8,566 bases of DNA from positions 1 through 8,566 of the forward strand of contig JAICRS010000123.1 of assembly GCA_025966335.1 (NCBI GenBank), written 5' to 3'. The position numbers and the translations under genes are program-made. The notes under the pieces are model-generated. The model worked only from the letters and a program-made list of their open reading frames with translations. It was not told the DNA's origin and made no database searches. Within the stretch, counting starts at the first letter, position 1. Each line of letters starts with the position of its first letter. Of this stretch, positions 1 to 5,946 are shown piece after piece. This DNA is from Nocardioidaceae bacterium. GTDB taxonomy: Bacteria; Actinomycetota; Actinomycetes; Propionibacteriales; Nocardioidaceae.

Positions 1-56
1 ATCGTTGCGTATTTGTGCAGCGGGCCGCAAGAGCCCGTTCGGATCATCCCCTCCCT

Positions 57-62
57 TATCCT
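57..62 (+). promoter_or_regulatory. Putative -10 box (TATCCT) for leaderless phosphoesterase gene
   Basis: TATCCT matches the actinobacterial TANNNT -10 consensus and lies exactly 7 nt before the ATG at 70. Transcription would therefore begin at or next to the start codon, giving a leaderless mRNA. No Shine-Dalgarno sequence is visible before this ATG, and no clear -35 hexamer is seen at 16-19 bp. The assignment rests on motif and spacing only. Confidence 0.45.
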
Positions 63-69
63 GACCGTG

Positions 70-1731
70 ATGAGGCAACGACTCGACCGGGAGCGCCGAG
101 GCTCCAGGCCCCAGTGGCGCTCGCTCGTGTTTCGCTCCCTCATGCTCGTGCTGGCCTGGCTGCTGATCGCGATCCCGGTCAGCTTCGTGATCTTCACGCA
201 CAGCTCCAAGCCGACCGTGATCGCGAGCCACGACGCCATCGTCAGTCCGAGCCTGGACGGCTACGCCACCCTCGACCTGGGCCCCTACCTGCCGAACCTT
301 CGATACCCGACCGGGACCAGGCTCGGCGCCGAGATCGACCTCGGCAAGACCAACCTGAGCACCTACGAGGCGCTGATCGAGCGGTACGCGTTCATCGGTA
401 GCCAGCCGGACGGCCAGATCGCGAAGCTGCGACACACGCTGACCGACCTCGCCCTGGACAGTGTGGTGAGCGGTGGGCTGATCGCCCTGGCCGGCCCCGG
501 GTTGTGGGTCCTGCTCGGTCGGAGGCGACGCGACGACCTGTTCCGGCACGTCACCCCGCGCCGGGTCGCGATCACCGCACTGGCCACCGCCGTGGCTGCG
601 GTCGCGGTCGTCCAGCCCTGGGACGCCGGTGAGCGTGCCCCGGAGATCGTCTGGCAGTCCATCGGCGCCGCCCTCCAGGACGTCCCGATCCCGGAGGAGG
701 CCGAGGCCATCGAGGTCCAGGGCGGCCTGATGACCAGCGGAACCAAGCGCCTCGCCGAGAGCGCGTTCGACACCTACAGCAGCAGCCTCAGCTTCTACAA
801 CGAGGTCTACGAGAAGGCGCAGGAGCTCGGACCGCTGCTGCGTCAGCCCGAGGAGGACGAGACCGTCGCGCTGCTGGTCAGTGACCGGCACGACAACATC
901 GGCATGGACAAGGTTGCCCGCGCGATCGGTGACGCCGGTGGCGCCACGGTGCTCTTCGACGCCGGTGACGACACCTCGACCGGCAGTGAGTGGGAGTCGT
1001 TCAGCCTCGAGTCGATCGCGGCCGCGTTCGAGGACTACGACTACCGCTACTCGGTCGCCGGCAACCACGACCACGGCGACTTCGTGTCCGACCGGATGGA
1101 GGAGCTGGGCTTCGAGACCCCCGAGGGTGAGGTCGTCGACGGCCCCGCCGGCATGCGGCTGCTCGGCGTCGATGACCCCCGCAGCAGCGGGCTCGGCACC
1201 TGGCGCGACACCTCCGGCCTCTCCTTCGGCGAGCACGAGCACCAGGTCGCCGAGCTCGCCTGCGAGCACGACGAAGAGGGCGACCGGATCAACACGCTCC
1301 TCGTGCACGACGCGAACACCGGCCGGGAGGCCCTGTCCCGTGGGTGCGTCGACCTCGTCATCGCCGGCCATCTCCATGTCCAGCTCGGGCCGACCCGGGT
1401 CGTCGGCGAGAACGGCAAGGTCGGCTACACCTACACGAACGGGACGACCGGCGGGGCGGCGTACGCCCTGGCCATCGGCAGCAAGCTGCGCCGTGACGCG
1501 CAGGTCACCCTGGTCACCTACCGCGACGGGCGCCCGGTCGGGATCCAGCCGGTCACCGTGCGCACGGTCGGCGACTTCCAGGTCGGGGAGTACGTCGAGC
1601 TCGACCTGGGGCAGGATGTGGTCGACATCGAGGAGGACCTGCTCGATGTGGACGAGGACCTGCTCGACGTACCGGCCGACGGGGAGACCGGTCCCGGGAC
1701 AGAGAACAGCCCCTCGCCGGAGTCTCCGTGA
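70..1731 (+). CDS. Membrane-anchored metallophosphoesterase
   Basis: A predicted 553-residue metal-dependent phosphoesterase of the calcineurin-like superfamily; the substrate cannot be told from sequence. The dimetal-site motifs appear in order: SDRH (D272, H274), GDD (D300), GNHDH (N332, H333), a VHD histidine (H413) and GHLH (H434, H436). Three hydrophobic segments lie at about residues 17-42, 131-150 and 165-184. The basic N-terminus and the RRRRDD loop between segments 2 and 3 suggest those parts are cytoplasmic, which places the catalytic domain outside the cell membrane. The tail is acidic, with two copies of an E/D-D-L-L-D-V unit followed by a Pro/Ser-rich end. I chose ATG 70 because a TATCCT box lies 7 nt upstream and the membrane segment follows a short basic leader; the frame is open back to a TTG at 13 and also has a GTG at 67. 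The gene is monocistronic and converges on a tRNA gene. Family assignment is secure; substrate and topology are inferred. Confidence 0.9.
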   Translation: MRQRLDRERRGSRPQWRSLVFRSLMLVLAWLLIAIPVSFVIFTHSSKPTVIASHDAIVSPSLDGYATLDLGPYLPNLRYPTGTRLGAEIDLGKTNLSTYEALIERYAFIGSQPDGQIAKLRHTLTDLALDSVVSGGLIALAGPGLWVLLGRRRRDDLFRHVTPRRVAITALATAVAAVAVVQPWDAGERAPEIVWQSIGAALQDVPIPEEAEAIEVQGGLMTSGTKRLAESAFDTYSSSLSFYNEVYEKAQELGPLLRQPEEDETVALLVSDRHDNIGMDKVARAIGDAGGATVLFDAGDDTSTGSEWESFSLESIAAAFEDYDYRYSVAGNHDHGDFVSDRMEELGFETPEGEVVDGPAGMRLLGVDDPRSSGLGTWRDTSGLSFGEHEHQVAELACEHDEEGDRINTLLVHDANTGREALSRGCVDLVIAGHLHVQLGPTRVVGENGKVGYTYTNGTTGGAAYALAIGSKLRRDAQVTLVTYRDGRPVGIQPVTVRTVGDFQVGEYVELDLGQDVVDIEEDLLDVDEDLLDVPADGETGPGTENSPSPESP

Positions 1732-1749
1732 GGGGCCGCTCGTGTCTGG

Positions 1750-1839
1750 CGGAGGTGGCGGGATTTGAACCCGCGAGAGGGGATTACCCTCAACCCGCTT
1801 AGCAGGCGGGCGCCATAAACCGGACTAGGCGACACCTCC
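1750..1839 (-). tRNA. tRNA-Ser (anticodon GCU)
   Basis: A complete class II tRNA reads on the minus strand. The acceptor stem is GGAGGTG/CACCTCC with discriminator G, the usual serine identity base. The anticodon stem CCCGC/GCGGG closes the loop CTGCTAA, giving anticodon GCT, which reads AGC and AGU codons. A long variable arm (GAGGG/CCCTC) and a T arm (GCGGG-TTCAAAT-CCCGC) follow. The 3' CCA is encoded in the genome (1747-1749 on the plus strand is TGG). The 3' end lies about 15 nt beyond the stop of the convergent phosphoesterase gene. Confidence 0.97.
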
Positions 1840-1852
1840 AGACAGCGAGCAC

Positions 1853-1883
1853 AGGTTACCTGTCGGCCCTGCGCGTGAGCCAA
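1853..1883 (-). promoter_or_regulatory. Putative promoter of tRNA-Ser(GCU)
   Basis: On the minus strand TTGGCT (plus 1878-1883) and TAACCT (plus 1853-1858) are separated by 19 bp and resemble -35 and -10 elements. Transcription would start near 1846, about 7 nt before the tRNA 5' end, leaving a short leader for RNase P to remove. The -10 lies inside a 13-bp palindrome, ACAGGT-T-ACCTGT (1851-1863). The spacer is slightly long, so confidence is moderate. Confidence 0.5.
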
Positions 1884-1895
1884 TCGGGGAGCAAC

Positions 1896-1927
1896 CGGCT
1901 ACCGCTCAGCTGAGCGGTCGGTAGCCG
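1896..1927 (-). terminator. Strong hairpin over the stop codon of the PH-like gene
   Basis: An 18-bp perfect palindrome at 1901-1918 (ACCGCTCAG/CTGAGCGGT) is flanked by further complementary arms CGGCT (1896-1900) and AGCCG (1923-1927). Together they form a 12-bp stem with an AGCT loop and a 4-nt CGGT bulge. The duplicated CGGT also allows a 9-bp alternative pairing, CGGCTACCG with CGGTAGCCG. The TGA stop of the minus-strand gene (1906-1908) sits inside the palindrome. No clear T-tract follows, so termination is inferred from stem strength and from the tRNA promoter just downstream. Confidence 0.5.
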
Positions 1928-2406
1928 TGCCCCCGGTTGAGGTGCTGCTGCAGGTCACGGACGAAGTCGTCAGCATCGCCCGCGAGCACGCGCACCGGCA
2001 CCGTCGTGGTCCGTCCGTCACGCAGGCGCAGTACGACGTACCGCTCCCCTCCGGCCGTCGAGGCCACCACGTCCTCGACATCGGTCCACCGGGCCTGCTT
2101 CACCCCGGCGCCACGGACGAGCCGGACCTCGTACCCCACGTCGGTGAGCCGCACCACCGACAGCTTGCGGGTGAGCAGGAACCCGACCGCGAAGACCGCA
2201 ATCACGGTCAGCACCACGCCGACGGTGAGCACGGTGATCGGCAGCTTGAACAGCCCGACGGCCGCGGTCAGGAGAAAGACGAGAACGCCCAACGCGGCCA
2301 GGAAGAACCCCATCATCCGGGCAATCAGGGGCTGCGAGAACCGATAGTCGGATGGCACCTGTCGATTAGACCAATCGGGACGCCCGAGACCAAATAGGAA
2401 TGCCAT
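1906..2406 (-). CDS. Two-helix membrane protein with PH-like C-terminal domain
   Basis: A 166-residue protein of unknown function. Residues about 30-51 and 57-79 form two membrane segments separated by a very short turn (FKLP), so both ends should face the cytoplasm. Residues about 83-155 are predicted beta-rich: alternating hydrophobic strands (VVRLTDVGYEVRL, RYVVLRLRDG), a central W107 in RWTDVEDVV, and a terminal amphipathic helix (DDFVRDLQQHL). This pattern resembles bacterial PH-like domain proteins common in Actinobacteria; that is inference from the pattern, not a search. I placed the start at ATG 2406; the frame continues to an ATG at 2457, but those 17 extra residues (polar, with Cys, Pro and His) do not look like a conserved N-terminus. 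Neither start has a convincing ribosome binding site. The gene is followed by tRNA-Ser(GCU) on the same strand. Confidence 0.75.
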   Translation of the reverse strand: MAFLFGLGRPDWSNRQVPSDYRFSQPLIARMMGFFLAALGVLVFLLTAAVGLFKLPITVLTVGVVLTVIAVFAVGFLLTRKLSVVRLTDVGYEVRLVRGAGVKQARWTDVEDVVASTAGGERYVVLRLRDGRTTTVPVRVLAGDADDFVRDLQQHLNRGHGYRPLS

Positions 2407-2486
2407 GGCTCTTGTCACAGGACTGTGGTCCGGGTCACACTCAGAAGTCCACCCCATTGCAGTGACTCCGGGCCGGAGGTGGCACC
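2407..2486. promoter_or_regulatory. Divergent intergenic region with overlapping inverted repeats
   Basis: These 80 bp separate two divergent genes and should hold both promoters. Visible elements are CACAG-GA-CTGTG (2416-2427) and GGAC-TGT-GGTCC next to it. A TTGTCA (2412-2417) could be a plus-strand -35, but nothing close to TANNNT sits at the right distance. The repeats are short, so an operator role is only a possibility. Confidence 0.25.
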
Positions 2487-2846
2487 GTGACCGGATTAGA
2501 GCACGCGATCATCGGGCTCCAGCAAGCCCTCGACGCCCCACGGCGGCACCACATGTGGCGCTGGCTGGTGCGCCATCGCATGGCCGGAGTCAAGGAAGCC
2601 CTGATGCTCGAGCACTCGCGCGCAGGTGAGGCCTGGCTCGCCGCGCGCGAGCTGATGCTCGCCCGCGACCGGGACAACCTGCTCCGCAAGCTCGGCGATC
2701 TCGGTCCGCAGGTGCTGGACTCCCCGGACGTGGAGCCGGTGCGCCGCCAGCTGTTGCGGCTGGTCGCGGAGCTGGAACGGCACCGTCAGCGGCTCAACGA
2801 CCTGGTCTACGACACGGTCGCCCTGGAGCTCGGCGGGTCGGAGTAG
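2487..2846 (+). CDS. Small helical protein of unknown function
   Basis: A 119-residue protein that I do not recognise. It has a GTG start with an excellent Shine-Dalgarno GGAGGT (2475-2480) 6 nt upstream, which fixes the start well. The sequence is predicted almost entirely alpha-helical, with no signal peptide or membrane segment. Residues about 18-34 are rich in His, Trp and Arg (RRHHMWRWLVRHRM). The rest forms charged amphipathic helices with many Leu, Arg and Glu residues (ELMLARDRDNLLRKLGDLG, then RRQLLRLVAELERHRQRLNDLV), consistent with a helical bundle or short coiled coil. One Cys-free chain with no obvious catalytic motif suggests a structural or adaptor role, but this is a guess. 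It is divergent from the PH-like membrane protein gene and ends 10 nt before the 3' end of tRNA-Ser(UGA). Confidence 0.8.
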   Translation: MTGLEHAIIGLQQALDAPRRHHMWRWLVRHRMAGVKEALMLEHSRAGEAWLAARELMLARDRDNLLRKLGDLGPQVLDSPDVEPVRRQLLRLVAELERHRQRLNDLVYDTVALELGGSE

Positions 2847-2856
2847 ATCGAGTCGG

Positions 2857-2945
2857 CAGAGGGGGCGGGATTCGAACCCGCGGCTGACATCTCTGCCAGC
2901 GACCGCTTTCAAGGCGGTTCCGATCGGCCACTCCGGCACCCCTCC
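2857..2945 (-). tRNA. tRNA-Ser (anticodon UGA)
   Basis: A second class II serine tRNA on the minus strand. The acceptor arms are GGAGGGG and CCCCTCT (first pair G-U) with discriminator G. The anticodon stem ACCGC/GCGGT closes the loop CTTGAAA, giving TGA, which reads UCA and related UCN codons. A 7-bp variable arm (GCTGGCA/TGTCAGC) and a T arm (GCGGG-TTCGAAT-CCCGC) are intact. CCA is not encoded; CCG follows the discriminator, so the CCA-adding enzyme must supply the end. A possible -10, TAGACT (plus 2988-2993), lies about 42 nt upstream of the 5' end. Confidence 0.97.
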
Positions 2946-2987
2946 TGGACCGAGCCCGCGCAACGGCGTACCCGGCCACGGTGGTGA

Positions 2988-2993
2988 AGTCTA
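2988..2993 (-). promoter_or_regulatory. Possible -10 box (TAGACT) for tRNA-Ser(UGA)
   Basis: TAGACT on the minus strand fits TANNNT and lies between the end of the biotin carrier gene (3011) and the tRNA. A transcript from here would carry a leader of about 35 nt. No convincing -35 is present, so read-through from the upstream gene is an equal alternative. Confidence 0.3.
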
Positions 2994-3010
2994 GGCGAAG
3001 CGGTGCCCGG

Positions 3011-3244
3011 TCAGAGGTCGACGGTGACCAGGATGTCGCCCTCCTGGACGACGTCGCCCTCGCTGACCTTGATCGTGGCCACGGTGCCGGGCGCCTCCGC
3101 CAGCACCGGGATCTCCATCTTCATCGACTCGAGCAGCACGACGGTGTCACCGGCCTCGACCCGCTCACCGGGGGCGACGGTCACCTTCATCACGTTCGCC
3201 ACCATCTCGGCGACGATCTCCATGCTCTTCTTCTCGCGGGCCAT
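3011..3244 (-). CDS. Stand-alone biotin/lipoyl-attachment carrier protein
   Basis: A 77-residue protein that is almost entirely one biotinyl/lipoyl domain. The ESMKMEIP motif carries the modifiable lysine K42 on the hairpin turn. The Met residues on both sides favour biotin, as in biotin carboxyl carrier proteins of acyl-CoA carboxylases. The two half-barrel repeats are visible (VTVAPGERVEAGDTV and IKVSEGDVVQEGDIL). No carboxylase subunit lies nearby, so the partner enzyme is unknown. I chose ATG 3244 because TAGCGT, a TANNNT -10, lies 7 nt upstream and would give a leaderless mRNA. The internal ATG at 3223 (starting MEIVAEM, 70 residues) has a purine-rich GAAGAAGAG stretch before it and is a real alternative. 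The gene lies 49 nt downstream of the membrane protein gene on the same strand and may also be reached by read-through. Confidence 0.9.
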   Translation of the reverse strand: MAREKKSMEIVAEMVANVMKVTVAPGERVEAGDTVVLLESMKMEIPVLAEAPGTVATIKVSEGDVVQEGDILVTVDL

Positions 3245-3251
3245 GGACGCG

Positions 3252-3257
3252 ACGCTA
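3252..3257 (-). promoter_or_regulatory. Putative -10 box (TAGCGT) for the biotin carrier gene
   Basis: On the minus strand TAGCGT is followed by 7 nt and then the ATG at 3244, the same geometry as TATCCT before the phosphoesterase and TAGCCT before the oxidoreductase. A -35 is not obvious. If used, this gives the carrier gene its own leaderless transcript despite the same-strand gene 49 nt upstream. Confidence 0.4.
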
Positions 3258-3293
3258 CACGCGCACCGGACTACCCGCAGGTATGCCCGACAG

Positions 3294-4370
3294 TCAGAGC
3301 AGGGGCTGCATCCGGCCCGGCTCGGGACGGTGCGCGGAGGCCTCCTCGAGCCGGCGGGCCCGGCGGCCTCGCGCGCCGGTGAGGAACTGGTCCGCACGGA
3401 TCACCAGGTATCCCAGCATCAGCCCGAGCACCGCGCTGTAGAGCAGGGACAGCCCCGCCTCGGCCAGGGACACGACCGGGTTCAGCAGGGCGACGGAGAC
3501 CACGGCGAGGCCCGCGGCACCGAACGCGCACACCCACCAACCCTGCCGGCGACGGGCGCGGGTGGAGACTCCCCAGGCGAGCGCCGGGAACCCGAGCAGT
3601 ACGGCGAGCGGTCGCGGCACCGCACCGATCGTGGAGCGCAGGGAGGTGATCGTCTCGTCGATGGAGCGGATCATCGCGGGTGAGCCCCACCGCGACAATG
3701 CTTCGGTGTAGGCCAGGATCACCAGCAGCAGGCCGAGGCCGCTGATCAGCATGAGGGCGCCGCGACGACCCAGCCCGTGCAGGCCCGCGCCGAGCCGGTA
3801 GACCAGCCCCAAGGCGACGAGCAGCGACCCGGCCAGGGCGAGGTAGCCGATCCGTTCCAGGGAGACCTGCGCCTGGTAGGCCTCGACCGCGAACGCTCCG
3901 ACCGCGGCGACCACGGTGGCGAGCGCGCACTCCCCCACGACGGTGGCGAACCCGGCGGCCGGTTTGGTGGCCATCACCCCCAGGACAGCGGCCAGCACCG
4001 CCGTACACACCGCCGCGCCGGCCACCAGCACCGGCAGCCCGGACAGCACCGAACCGACCGTGAGGGCAAGCGCCAGACCGCCGCTGACGAACGGGCGACC
4101 GCCGGTGCGAGCGGCCAGGCCGTAGGAGTAGAGGGTGGTGATCGTGACCGCGCCCGCCGTCGGCAGCCAGCCGGGTGGGTCGAGGGGCGTCCACGCGGAC
4201 ACGAGGGCCAGTACGCCGGCCGTAGCGAGCACGAGCCACAAAACGCTGAGCGTGCCCGGCGACGTGAACCGCCGGCGAAGCGTGTGGTCCGGTGTGGGTG
4301 GAGCGGAGCGGCGGTCCCGGGCCTCGGGCTCTGCGCGACGGCGACCAGACCCCTGGTCAGCACGACCCAC
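3294..4370 (-). CDS. Polytopic membrane protein of unknown function (about 10 TM)
   Basis: A 358-residue integral membrane protein that I cannot assign to a family. Hydrophobic segments lie at about residues 41-60, 70-87, 94-111, 113-133, 140-162, 175-193, 204-222, 254-269, 278-297 and 301-325, roughly ten helices. The N-terminal 35 residues are polar and rich in Arg, Glu and Pro. The C-terminal 30 residues are strongly basic (GARGRRARRLEE) and so probably cytoplasmic. The loop between helices 7 and 8 (about 223-253) carries conserved-looking polar residues (RSIDETITSLRST) and could be functional. I chose GTG 4370 because AGGGG lies 8 nt upstream; the frame is open to a TTG at 4430 that has no ribosome binding site. 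The gene follows the amidohydrolase gene by 66 nt, or 6 nt with the upstream start, and is probably co-transcribed with it. Confidence 0.7.
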   Translation of the reverse strand: MGRADQGSGRRRAEPEARDRRSAPPTPDHTLRRRFTSPGTLSVLWLVLATAGVLALVSAWTPLDPPGWLPTAGAVTITTLYSYGLAARTGGRPFVSGGLALALTVGSVLSGLPVLVAGAAVCTAVLAAVLGVMATKPAAGFATVVGECALATVVAAVGAFAVEAYQAQVSLERIGYLALAGSLLVALGLVYRLGAGLHGLGRRGALMLISGLGLLLVILAYTEALSRWGSPAMIRSIDETITSLRSTIGAVPRPLAVLLGFPALAWGVSTRARRRQGWWVCAFGAAGLAVVSVALLNPVVSLAEAGLSLLYSAVLGLMLGYLVIRADQFLTGARGRRARRLEEASAHRPEPGRMQPLL

Positions 4371-4436
4371 AGTCACAACCCCTACCCACAGACGCGGACG
4401 CCACCACCCCGGACCGAGCGAGGATACCAACGCGGG

Positions 4437-5252
4437 TCAGAACCGCCGGTTGGCCAGGGAGGGGTTCTTCGCCCGGGCGGTGTCCACGACGGAGCGTTCG
4501 ACCGTGGCCTCCACGACCTCCTCGGTGTCCTCGCCGGCCTCCACGAGCACCTCGCCCATCGGCCCGATCACGATCGAGTGGCCGCAGTAGCGCGGACCGG
4601 GTTGGCCGGCCGCGGCGACGTACACCGTGTTCTCGATCGCGCGGGCACTGGCCAACGTCCGCCAGTGCGCGACCTTGCCCGGGCCGGCGACCCAGGCGGA
4701 GGGTACGACGAGCAGGTCGGCGCCCTTCTCGACCAGCGCCCTGGCCAGCTCCGGGAACCGCAGGTCGTAGCAGGTCATCAGCCCGACCTGGATCCCGTGG
4801 ACCTCGACGAGCACCGGCTCGACGGCGCCCGCGAGCAGCCGGTCGGACTCCTTGTAGCCGAACGAGTCGTAGAGGTGGATCTTCCGGTACGTCGCCCGCA
4901 GCCCGTCGGCATCGACGACGACCAGCGTGTTGTAGGGCCGTCCCGGGTCGTCGCTGCGCTCGAACATGCCCGCGACCAGCGTGATCCCGTGCTCCTTGGC
5001 GCGGCCGGTGAGCGCCTCCACGAACGGCCCGTCGAGCGACTCGGCGAACGCGGAGATGTCGGAGCCGGGGACGCCGAAGTCTCGCGCGTACGCCTCCGGC
5101 AGCACCACGAGGTCGACGCCCTGACGACCCGCGCCCTGAAGCGTGTCGAGGATGTCGAGAGCGCGTCGGTTCTCCTCCGGCTCGAGCGAGGACGCCTTCT
5201 GGACCAGGGCGAGTCGGAGCGCGGACGGGTTGCTGGCTTCGTTGGTGGGCAC
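4437..5252 (-). CDS. Carbon-nitrogen hydrolase (nitrilase superfamily amidase)
   Basis: A 271-residue cytoplasmic amidohydrolase of the nitrilase superfamily, full length for the family. The catalytic triad is visible: E53 in LPEAY, K124 in YRKIHLYD, and the nucleophile C161 in MTCYDLRFPE. The second glutamate typical of the family may be E135 in FGYKESD. Wording around the Lys and Cys (KIHLYD, CYDLRFPE) is closest to the Nit1/Nit2-type branch, whose members hydrolyse omega-amides such as deaminated glutathione or 2-oxoglutaramate. The sequence alone does not fix the substrate. The start is GTG 5252; there is no good Shine-Dalgarno, and the divergent MobA gene starts only 38 bp away, so both promoters must be compact or overlapping. 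A membrane protein gene of unknown function follows on the same strand. Confidence 0.93.
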   Translation of the reverse strand: MPTNEASNPSALRLALVQKASSLEPEENRRALDILDTLQGAGRQGVDLVVLPEAYARDFGVPGSDISAFAESLDGPFVEALTGRAKEHGITLVAGMFERSDDPGRPYNTLVVVDADGLRATYRKIHLYDSFGYKESDRLLAGAVEPVLVEVHGIQVGLMTCYDLRFPELARALVEKGADLLVVPSAWVAGPGKVAHWRTLASARAIENTVYVAAAGQPGPRYCGHSIVIGPMGEVLVEAGEDTEEVVEATVERSVVDTARAKNPSLANRRF

Positions 5253-5290
5253 GGGTCAAGCCTGCCACCCCGCCTGCGAGACTTCGAGGC

Positions 5291-5887
5291 GTGAGCAGTC
5301 CAGCACTCCGTGAACCGATCCGTCTGGCCGCCGTCGTACTCACCGGCGGCACCGGGATGAGGCTCGGCGGTGTCGACAAGGCGTCGCTCGAGATCGACGG
5401 GCTCACCCTGCTGGAGCGGGCCCTCGCCGCGACCAGGCCCGCCGAGGAAGTGGTCGTGGTCGGCGATCCGGTGCCGACCTCGCGGCCCGTGACCTGGACC
5501 CGGGAGGCACCCGCCGGCGGCGGTCCCGCGGCGGGCCTGCTGGCCGGACTGGATGCGCTGGCGGTCCCGCCCGACCTGGTGTGCGTGCTGGCCGTGGACA
5601 TGCCCCGGGTGGTCCCGTCGACGGTGGCCCGACTAGTGGACGCGCTGGCCGATGATTCGGCTGCGGACGCCGCTGTGCTGGTCGACGCCGAGGGTGTGCG
5701 GCAGACGCTGGCCGGGGTCTACCGGTACGACGCCCTGGTCTCCGCACGCCCGAGGCAACGCGAGCAGGAGCACGGTTTGTCCATCCGGAGGCTGATCGCC
5801 CCGTTGCGGATCGTGGGCGTGGCCGCGGTCGGCGACGAGGCGCGGGACGTGGACACCTGGGAGGACCTGCGCCACCTGGGTGGATGA
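5291..5887 (+). CDS. mobA: MobA-like molybdenum cofactor guanylyltransferase
   Basis: A 198-residue nucleotidyltransferase, the usual length for MobA, which transfers GMP from GTP to molybdopterin to make the guanine dinucleotide cofactor. The signature loop LTGGTGMRLGGVDKA (17-31) holds the nucleotide-binding glycines and K30. It is followed by GGGPAAGL (76-83), the metal-binding AVDMP (101-105), QTLAGVYR (138-145), matching the QPLxALY element, and DVDTWEDL (186-193), matching the C-terminal DxDTPEDL element. Pro is replaced by Trp in the last motif and the first loop has Thr-Gly-Met where Ser-x-Arg is common, so a related nucleotide transfer is not excluded. The start is GTG 5291; GAGG directly before it is poorly spaced as a ribosome binding site. 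The DUF6457 gene follows after 59 nt, which supports the molybdenum assignment. Confidence 0.85.
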   Translation: MSSPALREPIRLAAVVLTGGTGMRLGGVDKASLEIDGLTLLERALAATRPAEEVVVVGDPVPTSRPVTWTREAPAGGGPAAGLLAGLDALAVPPDLVCVLAVDMPRVVPSTVARLVDALADDSAADAAVLVDAEGVRQTLAGVYRYDALVSARPRQREQEHGLSIRRLIAPLRIVGVAAVGDEARDVDTWEDLRHLGG

Positions 5888-5894
5888 ACGCGTT

Positions 5895-5933
5895 CGGTTG
5901 TCTCGAAACGGTTGCGTATCCGGCGGTTGCGTA
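5895..5933 (+). repeat. Three CGGTTG repeats upstream of the DUF6457 gene
   Basis: CGGTTG occurs at 5895, 5909 and 5924, with steps of 14 and 15 bp. The last two copies extend to an identical 10-mer, CGGTTGCGTA (5909-5918 and 5924-5933). The end of the third copy overlaps a possible -10, TAGAAC (5932-5937), about 9 nt before the GTG start of the next gene. The spacing is near one and a half helical turns, so the copies would alternate faces. An operator is possible, but chance in high-GC DNA is not excluded. Confidence 0.4.
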
Positions 5934-5946
5934 GAACTCTGGGACG

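Noticed and set aside
881..1768. A plus-strand open frame of 295 codons inside the phosphoesterase gene
   Set aside because: The product is nearly all Ser, Thr, Arg, Ala and Pro, as expected for a shifted frame, and the main frame holds all the phosphoesterase motifs.
1747..2945. The two serine tRNA genes as integration sites of a mobile element
   Set aside because: There is no integrase gene and no duplicated tRNA 3' end in the window. The genes between them look native in composition.
3777..5294. A 505-codon open frame on the plus strand across the membrane protein and amidase genes
   Set aside because: It is opposite two genes with recognisable membrane segments and catalytic motifs. Its product is a low-complexity mix of Arg, Gly, Asp, His and Pro, typical of an antisense frame in high-GC DNA.
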